Below are positions 16,421 through 28,484 of a stretch of DNA of 64,000 nucleotides, piece by piece. The notes beneath the pieces are model-generated. The model had not been told where the DNA came from and did not search any database. It worked only from the letters and a program-made list of their open reading frames with translations. The DNA is from Caulobacter sp. 602-2 (GTDB lineage Bacteria; Pseudomonadota; Alphaproteobacteria; Caulobacterales; Caulobacteraceae), in NCBI RefSeq assembly GCF_011043625.1, contig NZ_JAAKGT010000005.1:62001-126000 (forward strand), in the 5' to 3' direction. Both the position numbers and the translations under genes were made by a program. The number at the start of each line of letters is the position of its first letter. Positions within the stretch are counted from its first letter, which is position 1.

Positions 16421-16621
16421 CTAGAAGCGCGCAGTGGCCGCGCGACGCGCCATCAGCACCCGCTCGCGACGGCGGGAGGCTTCGCGCTCCAGGTGCGGCG
16501 CAACCTCGGCCGCTCGCCGGCGTTCCTCGGGCGTGCCGCTGACGTCCAGGCGGCGCACGTTGCTCAGCAGTTGCGCCAGTTCGGCGTCCCTGAGGCTGGG
16601 GATGCGGTCGATCAGCGTCAT
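16421..16621 (-). CDS. Conserved-looking hypothetical protein (66 aa)
   Basis: Small, charged, predicted helical protein beginning MTLIDRIPSLRDAELAQLLS and ending in a basic helix (REASRRRERVLMARRAATARF). ATG 16621 is chosen over the upstream in-frame ATG at 16660 because GGAG lies seven bases before it. The pattern of an N-terminal D-R-I-P-S-L-x-D-A-E-L helix followed by an Arg-rich C-terminus resembles small Caulobacter proteins annotated only as hypothetical. No partner gene overlaps; the next gene on the other side is cspA, divergent. Confidence 0.7.
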   Translation of the reverse strand: MTLIDRIPSLRDAELAQLLSNVRRLDVSGTPEERRRAAEVAPHLEREASRRRERVLMARRAATARF

Positions 16622-16900
16622 GGCCACGCTCCATTTGAATTCTGCGACGTTGATAACCACAACGCCCGAAGTGCTTTGAAGGTGATGCTTCAGCTCAAAA
16701 AAATAAAATATCGATGTTCCGCTTGCTATTGGCGGGATGAGCTTCTAGAAGACCGTCATCGAATTCGCTGCCGCTCGATCCGCTATTCCACGCTTCTTTC
16801 TGAAGAAGCCCCGGGCCAGCCCTCCGACCTCCAACGAAATTGATCGCTTCCCGGCATACGCCGCGAGGCGCCCTGCACTACGATCTAAAGGACTACCCCA
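16622..16900 (+). other. Intergenic region with cspA promoter and leader
   Basis: No gene is seen on either strand. The part around 16690-16715 is unusually A/T-rich for this genome (a run of seven A then TAAAATAT), so a promoter there is likely. If so, the cspA transcript would have a leader of up to about 190 nt, as cold-shock genes often do. AAGGA ends eight bases before the cspA ATG. Confidence 0.5.
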
Positions 16901-17110
16901 ATGGCTATCGGCACCGTGAAATGGTTCAACGGCACCAAGGGCTTCGGCTTCATTCAGCCTGAAGACGGCGGCAACGACGTCTTCGTGCACATCTCGGCCG
17001 TCGAGCGCGCCGGCATGACCTCGCTGAACGAAGGTCAGAAGGTCAGCTACGAGCTCGAGCAAGACCGCCGCAGCGGCAAGGTCTCGGCCGGCCAGCTGCA
17101 GTCGGCCTAA
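16901..17110 (+). CDS. cspA: Cold-shock protein CspA family
   Basis: Single-stranded nucleic-acid-binding beta-barrel of 69 aa. [20 protein letters not shown] contains RNP1 (KGFGFI), and [13 protein letters not shown] contains RNP2 (VFVHI). Length and composition are standard for the family. It has its own long AT-rich leader upstream and a strong Rho-independent terminator 27 nt downstream, so it is monocistronic. Several cspA paralogues usually exist in this group, so the letter suffix is uncertain. Confidence 0.96.
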   Translation: MAIGTVKWFNGTKGFGFIQPEDGGNDVFVHISAVERAGMTSLNEGQKVSYELEQDRRSGKVSAGQLQSA

Positions 17111-17137
17111 AGGCCGCGCTGCACAAGCGACCCGCGA

Positions 17138-17165
17138 ACGGGCCGGCTCACCGCCGGCCCGTTTT
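17138..17165 (+). terminator. Rho-independent terminator of cspA
   Basis: Perfect 10-bp stem ACGGGCCGGC/GCCGGCCCGT with loop TCACC, followed by TTTT and, after GCG, TTTTT. Confidence 0.9.
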
Positions 17166-17261
17166 GCGTTTTTGGACCGCACTTTGATCAAACGCGCCAT
17201 TGAGTGGACGCGGGGCCCGGCCACGCCTAGGTTCGCGCCGTTCGAACACCTCCGGCCCGAC

Positions 17262-18446
17262 ATGCGTCCGATCCGCCTCGCCCTCGCCGCCCTCGCCCTG
17301 ATGACCCTGGCCGCCTGCGGCTCGGTGTCGCGCGACGCCTTCAAGGCCAGCGACCTGGCCGGCCCGCCGCCGTCCGGCCTGTCGGACATCCGCTTCAACG
17401 CCAGCGACAGCGCCGCGGGCATCCGCTTCGCCGACGCCGCCCGCAACCGCGCCCGCCACCAGCAGACCTTCGACGTCCTGGCCCTGTCGGGCGGCGGCTC
17501 CAACGGGGCCTACGGCGCGGGGGTCATCACCGGCTGGACCAAGACCGGCGAGCGGCCCGAGTTCGACATCGTCACCGGCGTCTCGACCGGCGCCCTCACC
17601 GCCCCCTTCGCCTTCCTCGGCCCCACCTGGGACGATCGCCTGGCCGAGGTCTACACCGGCGACGCCGCCGACCGGATCCTGCAGCCGCGCGGGCTGGGCG
17701 TGCTGTTCCATCCCAGCTTCTACGACAGCGGCGCCCTGCGCGGCCTGGTCGACAAGTACGCCGACGCCAACATGATGCAGGCCATCGCCGCCGAGCATGC
17801 CCGCGGCCGGCGCCTCTTGATCGCCACCACCAACCTCGACACCGAGGAGACGGTGATCTGGGACATGGGGGCCATCGCCTCCAAGGGCGACGAGGCCTCG
17901 CGCGAGCTGTTCCGCGACGTGCTGGTGGCCTCGGCCAGCATCCCCGGCGTCTTCCCGCCCGCCCTGATCCAGGTCGAGGGCCACGGCCGGCGGCTGTCGG
18001 AGATGCATGTCGACGGCGGGGTGACCATCCCGTTCTTCGTCGCTCCCGAGTCGCTCCTGCTGTGGACCGCCGATCGCGGCACGGCCAAGCCGGGGCGGAT
18101 CTTCGTGGTCGTCAACGGCCAGGTCGGCGGCGTCTTCGGCTTCACCAAGGGCGGGGCCCTGTCGATCGTCGGCCGCTCGTGGCAGACCATGAGCAAGGCC
18201 CTGATCCGCACCCACCTGGCCGCCAGCGCCGGCTTCGCCCAGCGCAACGGCGGCCAGCTGTTCTACAGCGCCATTCCAGACGCCGCCGAGGCCGACACCT
18301 CGGGCCTCGACTTCGCCGCCGGCAACCGCAAGACCCTGTTCCGCATGGGCTACGACCGCGCCGTCGCCGGCTGGGCCTGGAGCGTCGCGGCCGCCCCCGC
18401 CGAACCTCCGGTCGTACCCGCGCCGCCGGCCAAGAGCGGGCGTTAA
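17262..18446 (+). CDS. Patatin-like phospholipase, lipoprotein
   Basis: Serine lipid hydrolase with a Ser-Asp dyad. From ATG 17262 the 394-aa chain opens with a lipoprotein signal MRPIRLALAALALMTLAAC, lipobox LAAC, so it is probably anchored in the outer membrane. LSGGGSNGAYGAG near residue 75 is the oxyanion glycine loop, TGVSTGALT holds the nucleophile (Ser108), and HVDGGVTIPF supplies the catalytic aspartate. A longer frame upstream would include the cspA terminator and is rejected. Stands alone between cspA and carB. Substrate not predictable; phospholipid or lysophospholipid is likely. Confidence 0.93.
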   Translation: MRPIRLALAALALMTLAACGSVSRDAFKASDLAGPPPSGLSDIRFNASDSAAGIRFADAARNRARHQQTFDVLALSGGGSNGAYGAGVITGWTKTGERPEFDIVTGVSTGALTAPFAFLGPTWDDRLAEVYTGDAADRILQPRGLGVLFHPSFYDSGALRGLVDKYADANMMQAIAAEHARGRRLLIATTNLDTEETVIWDMGAIASKGDEASRELFRDVLVASASIPGVFPPALIQVEGHGRRLSEMHVDGGVTIPFFVAPESLLLWTADRGTAKPGRIFVVVNGQVGGVFGFTKGGALSIVGRSWQTMSKALIRTHLAASAGFAQRNGGQLFYSAIPDAAEADTSGLDFAAGNRKTLFRMGYDRAVAGWAWSVAAAPAEPPVVPAPPAKSGR

Positions 18447-18592
18447 GCCACACCGCTAACAGCGCTTTTCCAGACTCCCCGACTCTGGGGTTGCGCCGAC
18501 CTGACTCCGTCTCTAAAGGGGCGGCTTAACCTGCAAGATGGTCGACAGCGGGCGCGCGGATGTGCGCGACCGTGTCTTTGCGCGAGTTAGCC

Positions 18593-21886
<3,294 letters not shown>

Positions 21887-21914
21887 GCGACGCACCGTCT
21901 TTGAGACACGACAA

Positions 21915-21943
21915 GCCGCCCGGAGCGATCCGGGCGGCTTTTT
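21915..21943 (+). terminator. Rho-independent terminator of carB
   Basis: Perfect 10-bp stem GCCGCCCGGA/TCCGGGCGGC with loop GCGA followed by TTTTT, 29 nt after the carB stop. Confidence 0.95.
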
Positions 21944-21955
21944 CGTTTCCGAGAT

Positions 21956-22000
21956 CCTCCCCCTGAAGGGGGAGGTGGCCCGGAGGGCCGGAGGGGGAAG
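21956..22000. repeat. Dispersed palindromic intergenic repeat, single copy
   Basis: CCTCCCCC-TGAA-GGGGGAGG followed by a short GGCCC/GGGCC hairpin and GGAGGGGGAAG. The same unit occurs at 35220-35351 and 52795-52924, there as inverted pairs. It lies between the carB terminator and the next gene and has no coding content. Confidence 0.85.
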
Positions 22001-22091
22001 CGTCTGGTGACGTCAGTGCGCCCCCGAGCCCAGCAGTCCCTTCCCTCGCCTGCGCGCCTCACCTACAGACGTCTCCCAGCCGGAAGCCGCC

Positions 22092-22541
22092 ATGACCGCC
22101 TACACCGCCGCAAACGTCGCCCGTCTCGCCGAGCGCCTGCTCGACGCCAGCCTGCCCAAGGCCGAGTGGACCCACGCCGCCCACCTGGTCGCGACCCTGC
22201 GTCTGGTCCGCACCCGCAACGACGGTCTCGAGCGCGACCTGCCCGGCGTCATCCGCGCCTACAACGAGGCCGTCGGCGGCGTGAACGACGACACGAGCGG
22301 CTATCACGAGACCATCACCCAGGCCTATCTGGCCGCCATCCGGGGCTTCGTCGCCGCCCTGCCCGCCGGGCTCGACGACGGCGAAGCGGCCGCCCGCCTG
22401 CTGGCCACGCCGCTGGGCGACAAGGCCTGGCCGCTGGCTTTCTGGTCGCGCGAGCGGCTGTTCTCCGTCGAGGCCCGCCGCGGCTGGGTCGCCCCCGACC
22501 TCGCGCCGCTGGAGCACACGCCGGCGGAGATCGCGCGGTGA
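22092..22541 (+). CDS. Conserved hypothetical protein (149 aa)
   Basis: Soluble helical protein with EWTHAAHLVATLRLV near residue 27, VGGVNDDTSGYHETITQAYLAA near residue 62 and LATPLGDKAWPLAFWSRERLFS near residue 105. The H-A-A-H motif and the conserved Y-H-E-T-I-T stretch look like a constrained pocket, and I have the impression of a widespread unnamed family, but I cannot name a function. First gene of a three-gene operon: its stop overlaps the GTG of the DUF1294 gene. No signal peptide or membrane segment. Confidence 0.85.
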   Translation: MTAYTAANVARLAERLLDASLPKAEWTHAAHLVATLRLVRTRNDGLERDLPGVIRAYNEAVGGVNDDTSGYHETITQAYLAAIRGFVAALPAGLDDGEAAARLLATPLGDKAWPLAFWSRERLFSVEARRGWVAPDLAPLEHTPAEIAR

Positions 22542-22819
22542 CCCTGATCCTCACCCTGGCCCTGCTGGCGGCCAACCTGTTCTGCTTCCTGCTGTTCGCT
22601 CACGACAAGGCCGCCGCCGTGCACGGCGAGCGCCGCGTGCCCGAGCGGGTGCTGCTGCTGTCGGCCGCCCTGTGCGCCGCGCCCGGCGCGCTGCTGGCCC
22701 AGCGCTGGCTGCGCCACAAGACCCGCAAGCAGCCGTTCGGCGCCTGGCTGACCCTGATCGTCTTCGCCCAGGCCTGCACCGTCGCCGGCCTGGGCGTCCT
22801 GGCCTATCGCGCCTCATGA
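22538..22819 (+). CDS. DUF1294 family membrane protein
   Basis: Small membrane protein of 93 aa with three hydrophobic segments. The DUF1294 pattern is present: FLLFAHDKAAA after the first helix, RRVPERVLLLSAALCAAPGAL, then RHKTRKQPFGAWL before the last helix. GTG start at 22538 overlaps the stop of the preceding gene, and its own stop overlaps the next ATG (ATGA), so all three genes are translationally coupled. Function of DUF1294 is unknown. Confidence 0.88.
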   Translation: MTLILTLALLAANLFCFLLFAHDKAAAVHGERRVPERVLLLSAALCAAPGALLAQRWLRHKTRKQPFGAWLTLIVFAQACTVAGLGVLAYRAS

Positions 22820-23907
22820 CCCAGCGCCTGCTGACCCTGCTCCGGGGCAAGACCCCGCCCCGGCCCGTCGATGCGCTGAAAGGCGGCGGCGGCGCGCTGC
22901 TGGGCCTGCTGTTCGCGGGCGTGCTGGGACGCTTGGCGGTCGGCGGCGGCGACTGGCTGCATCCGCTGCTGGTCGCGCCGATCGGCGCCTCGGCGGTGCT
23001 GGTCTTCGCCGTGCCGGCCAGCCCCCTGGCCCAGCCGCGCGGCGTGATCGGCGGCAACATCGTCTCGGCCTTCATCGGGATCACGGTCGCCCTGCTGCTG
23101 CCAGGCCACCCGCTGGTCGCCGCGCCTCTGGCCGTAGGGCTGGCCATCGCCGCCATGATCTTGCTGGGCTGCCTGCACCCGCCCGGCGGCGCGGTTGCCC
23201 TGATCACCGTCATCGGCGGGCCGGCCGTGACCAAGGCCGGCTATCTCTTCGCGCTCAATCCGGTGGCCGTCGACTCGGTGCTGCTGGTCGCCGCCGGCAT
23301 GGTCTGGAACCGCCTGGTCGGCCGCTCCTATCCGCACAAGGCGCCGGCCCCGCCGCCCAGCCCCCACGGTACGGCCGATCCCCTGCCCGCCTCGCGCATC
23401 GGCTACGACGCCGGCGACCTCGACAAGGCCCTGGCCCGCTACGGCGAACTGCTCGACGTCAGCCGCGAGGACCTCGACGTCCTGTTCCGCGAGGTCGAGA
23501 TCCAGGCCCACCAGCGCCTGCACTCGCAGATCCGCTGCGGCGAGGTGATGTCGCGCGACGTCATTCGCCTGGACCGCGCCCAGTCGGCCGAAAGCGCCCT
23601 GGCGTTCCTGCAGAGCCACGACCTGCGCGCAGCCCCGGTGGTCGACGAGGAAGGCCGCGTTATCGGCATGGCCCGGCGGGCCGAGCTGCAGGCCAACCGC
23701 CGCCGCACCGTCGAGGCCGCCCTGGACCCGTTCGTCCACCGCGTGCGCGAAGGCACGCCGATCGCCGCCCTGCTGCCGATCCTCTCCACCGGCCAGACCC
23801 ACGAGGCCATGGTCGTCGATCGCGACCGCAAACTGGTGGGCGTGATCACCCAGACCGACCTGATCGCCGTGCTCTATCGCGCCCACATCGTCGAGAGCGT
23901 GCTCTGA
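22816..23907 (+). CDS. HPP family membrane protein with C-terminal CBS pair
   Basis: The N-terminal ~170 residues form the HPP domain, named for the His-Pro-Pro seen here in LLGCLHPPGGAVAL, with about four membrane helices (APIGASAVLVFAVPASPLAQPR is also characteristic). A cytoplasmic linker of ~80 residues leads to two CBS motifs (VMSRDVIRLDRAQSAESALAFL... and AMVVDRDRKLVGVITQTDL), which usually bind adenine nucleotides. HPP proteins have been linked to nitrite transport in plastids and cyanobacteria; that role is not shown here. ATG overlaps the DUF1294 stop. Length 363 aa is normal for HPP-CBS fusions. Confidence 0.92.
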   Translation: MTQRLLTLLRGKTPPRPVDALKGGGGALLGLLFAGVLGRLAVGGGDWLHPLLVAPIGASAVLVFAVPASPLAQPRGVIGGNIVSAFIGITVALLLPGHPLVAAPLAVGLAIAAMILLGCLHPPGGAVALITVIGGPAVTKAGYLFALNPVAVDSVLLVAAGMVWNRLVGRSYPHKAPAPPPSPHGTADPLPASRIGYDAGDLDKALARYGELLDVSREDLDVLFREVEIQAHQRLHSQIRCGEVMSRDVIRLDRAQSAESALAFLQSHDLRAAPVVDEEGRVIGMARRAELQANRRRTVEAALDPFVHRVREGTPIAALLPILSTGQTHEAMVVDRDRKLVGVITQTDLIAVLYRAHIVESVL

Positions 23908-23970
23908 CGAGGCTTGACTGACGCACGCGTCGCCGCGCCATCCTGGCGACAAATCGATAGGGGAAACGCC

Positions 23971-24636
23971 ATGCTCGTCGTCCACCACCTGAACAACTCG
24001 CGCAGCCAGCGCGTGCTGTGGCTGCTGGAGGAGCTGGGCGTTCCCTACGAGGTCAGGCGCTACGAGCGCGACGCCAAGACCATGCTGGCCCCGCCCGAAC
24101 TGCTGGCCATCCACCCGCTGGGCAAGTCGCCGGTGATCACCGACGGCGACAAGACCATCGCCGAGACCGGCGCCATCATCGAGTACATCCTCGACACCTA
24201 CGGGAACGGCCGCCTGATACCGCCGGCCGGCACGCCCGAGCGCCTTCGCTTCACCTACTGGCTGCACTACGCCGAGGGCTCGGCCATGACGCCGCTGCTG
24301 CTGAAGCTGGTCTTCACCGCCCTGCCCGCGCGCGCGCCGGGCCTGCTGAAGGGCCTGGTCAAGACCATCGCGGCCAAGGCCCAGTCGGGCTTCGTCGACC
24401 CGCAGCTGAAGAGCCATATCGACTACTGGAACGGCGAGCTTTCCAAGTCCGAGTGGTTCGCCGGTTCCGAATTCACCGCCGCCGACGTGATCATGAGCTT
24501 CCCGCTGGAAGCGGCCGTGTCGCGGGCCGGCGCGGGCTCACGCCCCAAGGTGAAGGCCTTCCTCGACCGGATCCACGCCCGCCCCGCCTATCGCACGGCC
24601 CTCGAACGCGGCGGCGAGTACGCCTACGCCGACTAG
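23971..24636 (+). CDS. Glutathione S-transferase family protein
   Basis: A 221-aa GST. The thioredoxin-like N-terminal domain starts MLVVHHLNNSRSQRVLWLLE, has HPLGKSPVI with the cis-proline and ETGAIIEYIL, where Glu-Thr (in place of Glu-Ser) would bind the gamma-glutamyl moiety. The helical C-terminal domain contains FTAADVIMSFPLEA, the N-capping box region. AGGGGA lies before ATG 23971; the longer frame upstream lacks a ribosome site. The residue near the active site (Asn/Ser after HHL) resembles beta or fungal-type bacterial GSTs. Substrate unknown. Confidence 0.93.
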   Translation: MLVVHHLNNSRSQRVLWLLEELGVPYEVRRYERDAKTMLAPPELLAIHPLGKSPVITDGDKTIAETGAIIEYILDTYGNGRLIPPAGTPERLRFTYWLHYAEGSAMTPLLLKLVFTALPARAPGLLKGLVKTIAAKAQSGFVDPQLKSHIDYWNGELSKSEWFAGSEFTAADVIMSFPLEAAVSRAGAGSRPKVKAFLDRIHARPAYRTALERGGEYAYAD

Positions 24637-24754
24637 AACAGCGCCCTGCAACTCACGGCCGAGCTTGCGCCTGCGACACGGCGACGCTCGGCCGCGATCT
24701 TAAGACTTCGCACACCACGGAGGCGCAAAACCTCTCCCTGAAAGCCGCCGATCC

Positions 24755-25138
24755 ATGGCTCAGCTTGCCCGGAGATCGAGTTTGTCCCTGTCGCGTGTTC
24801 GAACCTGGCGTGATCTGCTTCACGCCCTGGGTCGGACACTGACCGCAACCTCCGCGATCATCGTCACTTTACTGGTCGTAACGTTGTCCAGCGCCTCGCC
24901 GCGCGACCCGGGCCGCGTCGCCGCCGTCTTCCCGCCCTGGTGGACGCCGGCCCGCGCCGCCGGCGCCGCCACCTCGGCCGGCGACATCGCCGGCGCCGGC
25001 GCGGTTCCCTTCGTCCTGATCCTGCGCGGCGATCCGGCCACGCTGGGTCAGCGCCTCCGCGCCGCCGGCGCCATCGTCCTGCTCGACCCCGACACCGCCG
25101 GCGTCTGCGCCAAGACCGTCCTGGAGCCCCGTCCATGA
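24755..25138 (+). CDS. Small membrane-anchored hypothetical protein coupled to a chemoreceptor
   Basis: Protein of 127 aa with one hydrophobic segment near residues 30-48 (TATSAIIVTLLVVTLSSA) followed by a periplasmic stretch of about 80 residues including FPPWWTPARAAGAA and a C-terminal AAGAIVLLDPDTAGVCAKT. Family not recognised. Its TGA overlaps the ATG of the methyl-accepting protein (ATGA), so the two are co-translated and may work together, for example as a sensor part or assembly factor; this is inference from layout only. The start is not supported by a clear ribosome site. Confidence 0.75.
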   Translation: MAQLARRSSLSLSRVRTWRDLLHALGRTLTATSAIIVTLLVVTLSSASPRDPGRVAAVFPPWWTPARAAGAATSAGDIAGAGAVPFVLILRGDPATLGQRLRAAGAIVLLDPDTAGVCAKTVLEPRP

Positions 25139-26748
25139 GCACGAAGCCCTCGAACCTCGACGCGCAACGCCGGTCCGGCGGCCGCCTGATCCTGCTGCTG
25201 ACCGCCCTGATGGCGCCGATCGTCGTCGCCGCCCGCTTCCTGGTGGGCGAGCCGGTGCTGGGCGTCGCCGTGGCCGCGGCCATGGTCGCCGCCCTGGCGG
25301 CCGGGGCCGTCCTGCACCGCGGCGAAACCGCCACCGGCCGGATCCTGTCGGGCGTGGCCCTGATGGCCCAGGTCTCGCTGCTGGTCGCCGCCCTCGGCGG
25401 CCACGGCTGGCAGATCGACATGCACATGGCCTACTTCGCGGCCCTGGCCCTGCTCGTGGTCTATTGCGACTGGACCGTCATCGCCGCCGCGGCCGCCACG
25501 GTCGCCGTCCACCACCTCGCGCTCAGCTACCTGCTGCCGACCGCCGTCTTCCCAGGTTCGGCGAGCCTTGGCCGGGTGCTGGTCCACGCCGTCATCCTGA
25601 TCGTCGAGGCCGGCGCCCTGATCGCCGCAACCTTCAGCATCCACCGCGTCATCGGCCTGGCCGAGCGGGCCCGCGCCAAGGCCGAGGCGGCCATGCAGGA
25701 GGCCCGTGAGGCCGACGCCGCCGCCGACAGCGCCCGCCGCTCGGAAGAGGAAGGTCGCATCGCCCACGCCGCCGTCCAGGCCGCCGCCGAGCGCCAGCGC
25801 GCCGACATGGTCGACTCTCTGGCCCAGAGCCTGTCGCGCCTGGCCAAGGGCGACCTTTCGGTGCGGCTGGTCGAGCAGTTCTCCGAATCGTACGAGCAGC
25901 TGCGCGCCGACTTCAACCAGGCCGCCGGCAAGCTGGCCGGGGCGCTGGCGATCATCGACGAGCGCGCCTCGGGCGTGCGCAACGGTTCCGACCAGATCGC
26001 CGGCGCGGCCGCCAACCTGTCGCGCCGCACCGAGCAGCAGGCCGCCAACCTGGCCGAGACCGCCAGCGCCATGGACGAGATCACCGCCACCGTCGGGCAG
26101 ACGGCCGACGGCGCCCGCAAGGCCGCCGCCGTCGTGGCCCGGGCCCGCGAGGACGCCCGCCGCTCGGGCGAGGTGGTCGGCGAGGCCGTCGACGCCATGG
26201 GCGCGATCGAAACCTCGGCCACCCAGATCTCGCGTATCATCGGGGTGATCGACGAGATCGCCTTCCAGACCAACCTTCTGGCCCTGAACGCCGGCGTCGA
26301 AGCCGCCCGCGCGGGCGAGGCGGGCAAGGGCTTCGCCGTGGTCGCCTCCGAAGTGCGGGCCCTGGCCCAGCGTTCGGCCGAGGCCGCCAAGGAGATCAAG
26401 CAGCTGATCACCACCTCGACCCGCCAGGTCGGCGAAGGCGTCGAACTGGTCGGCCGCACCGGCGAGGCGCTGGAACGGATCGTCTCGCAGATCGCCGAGA
26501 TCGACGGCCTGGTTTCCGAGATCGCCGCCAGCGCCCAGCACCAGGCCCAGGGCCTGACCCAGGTCAACACGGCGGTGAATCAGATGGACCAGGTGCTGCA
26601 ACAGAACGCGGGCCTGGTCGAGGAGACCGCCGCCGCCACCCACGCGCTGAACGACGACGCCGGCGAGCTGGCCCGTCTGGTCGGCCAGTTCCAGCTGCCC
26701 GGCGATCGCCTGGCGGGGACTTCGACGCGCGGTCTGCAGCGGGCCTGA
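25135..26748 (+). CDS. Methyl-accepting chemotaxis protein
   Basis: Chemoreceptor of 537 aa. The first ~185 residues are a block of about six hydrophobic helices without a large periplasmic loop, so this is not the usual two-helix receptor; sensing is probably within the membrane. A HAMP-like segment follows (SLSRLAKGDLSVRLVEQFSESYEQLR), then the signalling coiled coil with the hairpin tip IGVIDEIAFQTNLLALNAGVEAARAGEAGKGFAVVASEVRALAQRSA, broadly invariant among receptors. Methylation helices flank it (ANLAETASAMDEITATV). No C-terminal pentapeptide for CheR is visible. ATG 25135 overlaps the upstream gene. Confidence 0.96.
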   Translation: MSTKPSNLDAQRRSGGRLILLLTALMAPIVVAARFLVGEPVLGVAVAAAMVAALAAGAVLHRGETATGRILSGVALMAQVSLLVAALGGHGWQIDMHMAYFAALALLVVYCDWTVIAAAAATVAVHHLALSYLLPTAVFPGSASLGRVLVHAVILIVEAGALIAATFSIHRVIGLAERARAKAEAAMQEAREADAAADSARRSEEEGRIAHAAVQAAAERQRADMVDSLAQSLSRLAKGDLSVRLVEQFSESYEQLRADFNQAAGKLAGALAIIDERASGVRNGSDQIAGAAANLSRRTEQQAANLAETASAMDEITATVGQTADGARKAAAVVARAREDARRSGEVVGEAVDAMGAIETSATQISRIIGVIDEIAFQTNLLALNAGVEAARAGEAGKGFAVVASEVRALAQRSAEAAKEIKQLITTSTRQVGEGVELVGRTGEALERIVSQIAEIDGLVSEIAASAQHQAQGLTQVNTAVNQMDQVLQQNAGLVEETAAATHALNDDAGELARLVGQFQLPGDRLAGTSTRGLQRA

Positions 26749-26902
26749 GGACCTGTCGCCGCCGTCAGCTTGACCACGCAACCGTTGCGGCGCGTGAGAC
26801 TTGCTTATCCGGAATGCGGCGCCTATCCTCTCAGCCCCCGGTCGCGCTCGCCAGCGACTGGAAGTCTTCCTCCCCTTAGGGCGAACCGAGCTAAAATCCA
26901 CT

Positions 26903-27376
26903 ATGGAAAAAGTGCCGATGACCGTCGTGGGTTATCAAACCCTCGACGAAGAACTGAAGCGTTTGAAGACGGTCGAACGGCCCGCCGTGATCGCCGCGAT
27001 CGCCGAGGCGCGCTCGCACGGCGACCTTTCGGAAAATGCCGAGTACCACGCCGCCAAGGAACGCCAGGGCTGGATCGAAGGTCAGATCGCCGAGATCGAG
27101 GACAAGATCGCTCGCGCCCAGGTCATCGACGTCTCGAAGCTCTCGGGTTCGCAGGTCAAGTTCGGCGCCACGGTCAGCGTGGTCGACGAGGACACCGAAG
27201 AAGAAGCCCGCTACCAGATCGTGGGCGACCACGAGGCCGACGTGAAGTCGGGCCGCATCTCGCTGAGCTCGCCGCTGTCGCGCGCCATGATCGGCAAGGA
27301 AGTCGGCGAAGTGGTCGAGGTCAACACGCCCGGCGGCGTGAAGGCCTACGAGATCCTTAAGGTCGAGTGGGTCTAG
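26903..27376 (+). CDS. greA: Transcription elongation factor GreA
   Basis: Rescues backtracked RNA polymerase by stimulating transcript cleavage. The 157-aa chain has the N-terminal coiled coil with [21 protein letters not shown], whose acidic tip residues act in the RNA polymerase secondary channel, and a C-terminal FKBP-like domain ending [25 protein letters not shown] 26903 gives the family length; the longer frame upstream is excluded. In the gap before it (154 nt) no gene is seen. carB and greA are on the same strand about 5 kb apart. Confidence 0.98.
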   Translation: MEKVPMTVVGYQTLDEELKRLKTVERPAVIAAIAEARSHGDLSENAEYHAAKERQGWIEGQIAEIEDKIARAQVIDVSKLSGSQVKFGATVSVVDEDTEEEARYQIVGDHEADVKSGRISLSSPLSRAMIGKEVGEVVEVNTPGGVKAYEILKVEWV

Positions 27377-27473
27377 GCTTCGGCCCTGACCCCGCCATAA
27401 AGTCCGGCCAATCGCCGCGGAGTCGCCCGTTCAGGGTGGTTCCGCGGCGTTCGCCGTTTTGAGGGCTGGAGCG

Positions 27474-28475
27474 ATGAGCGCCAATCAGACGCCAGGTTCC
27501 GAACCGCTGACCATCTGGGCCGTCTCCGACGGTCGCGCCGGCATCGAGGCCCAGGCCGTCGGCCTGGCCGAAGCCATCGCGCGCAAGCGACCGGCCAGGA
27601 TCGTCGTCAAGCGCGTGGGCTGGAGAGGCCGCACCAGCCGCCTGCCCTGGTGGCTCGTCTGGCTGCCGCGCCGCTGGCTGACGCCGGAAAGCGAGATCAC
27701 CCCGCCCTGGCCCGACCTGTGGGTCGCCGCCGGCCGCGCCACCCTGCCCCTGTCGATCCGGCTGAAGAAATGGTCGGGCGGCAAGACCTATGTCGTGCAG
27801 ATCCAGGACCCGCGCGTCCCGGCCCACATGTTCGACCTGGTGATCCCGCCCAAGCACGACCGCCTGACCGGCGACAACGTCGTGCCGATCACGGGCTCGC
27901 CCCACCGCGTGTCGCAGGCCCGTCTCGACGCCGAGTACGACAAGTTCAAGGACGTCATCGAGGCCCTGCCCCGTCCGCGCGTGGCGGTGCTGCTGGGCGG
28001 CAAGTCCAAGGCCTTCGACCTTTCGGTCGAGCGCGCCGCGCAGATGGCGCACGAGATCCAGCTGCCGCTGGAGCAGGAAGGCGGCAGCCTCTTGATGACC
28101 TTCTCGCGGCGCACGCCCGAGCCGGCCCGCGCCCTGCTGGCCGCCCGCCTGCGCGACCTGCCGGGGATCATCTGGGACGGCGAAGGCCCCAACCCTTATT
28201 TCGCCTTCCTGGCCGCGGCCGACTACATCCTCGTCAGCGAGGACTCGACCAACATGGCCACCGAGGCCGCCTCGACCGGCAAGCCGGTGTTCATCCTCAA
28301 GATGGAAGGCCACAGCCTGAAGTTCCGCCTCTTCCATGAGGAGCTGGAGCGCCAGGGCGCGGCCCGCCCCTACGGCGGGGCCTTCCACGGCTGGACCTAC
28401 GAGCCGGTCGACGAGACCGGCCGCGCCGCCGCCGAGGTGCTGGCGCGGATGGACGCCCGGAACGCCAAGGCCTAG
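27474..28475 (+). CDS. ELM1 family protein (mitochondrial fission ELM1/DUF1022)
   Basis: The 333-aa protein matches the PF06258 family: LTIWAVSDGRAGIEAQAVGLAEAI at the start, LVIPPKHDRLTGDNVVPITGSPHRV in the middle, and ADYILVSEDSTNMATEAASTGKPVF near the C-terminus, which looks like the donor-binding end of GT-B glycosyltransferases. The name comes from a plant fission protein; in bacteria these genes are often found with lipopolysaccharide or surface-sugar genes, and here the next gene is a sugar cytidylyltransferase only 9 nt downstream. A glycosyltransferase role is therefore my inference. GGAG lies before ATG 27474. Confidence 0.9.
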   Translation: MSANQTPGSEPLTIWAVSDGRAGIEAQAVGLAEAIARKRPARIVVKRVGWRGRTSRLPWWLVWLPRRWLTPESEITPPWPDLWVAAGRATLPLSIRLKKWSGGKTYVVQIQDPRVPAHMFDLVIPPKHDRLTGDNVVPITGSPHRVSQARLDAEYDKFKDVIEALPRPRVAVLLGGKSKAFDLSVERAAQMAHEIQLPLEQEGGSLLMTFSRRTPEPARALLAARLRDLPGIIWDGEGPNPYFAFLAAADYILVSEDSTNMATEAASTGKPVFILKMEGHSLKFRLFHEELERQGAARPYGGAFHGWTYEPVDETGRAAAEVLARMDARNAKA

Positions 28476-28484
28476 CCTTCCGCG

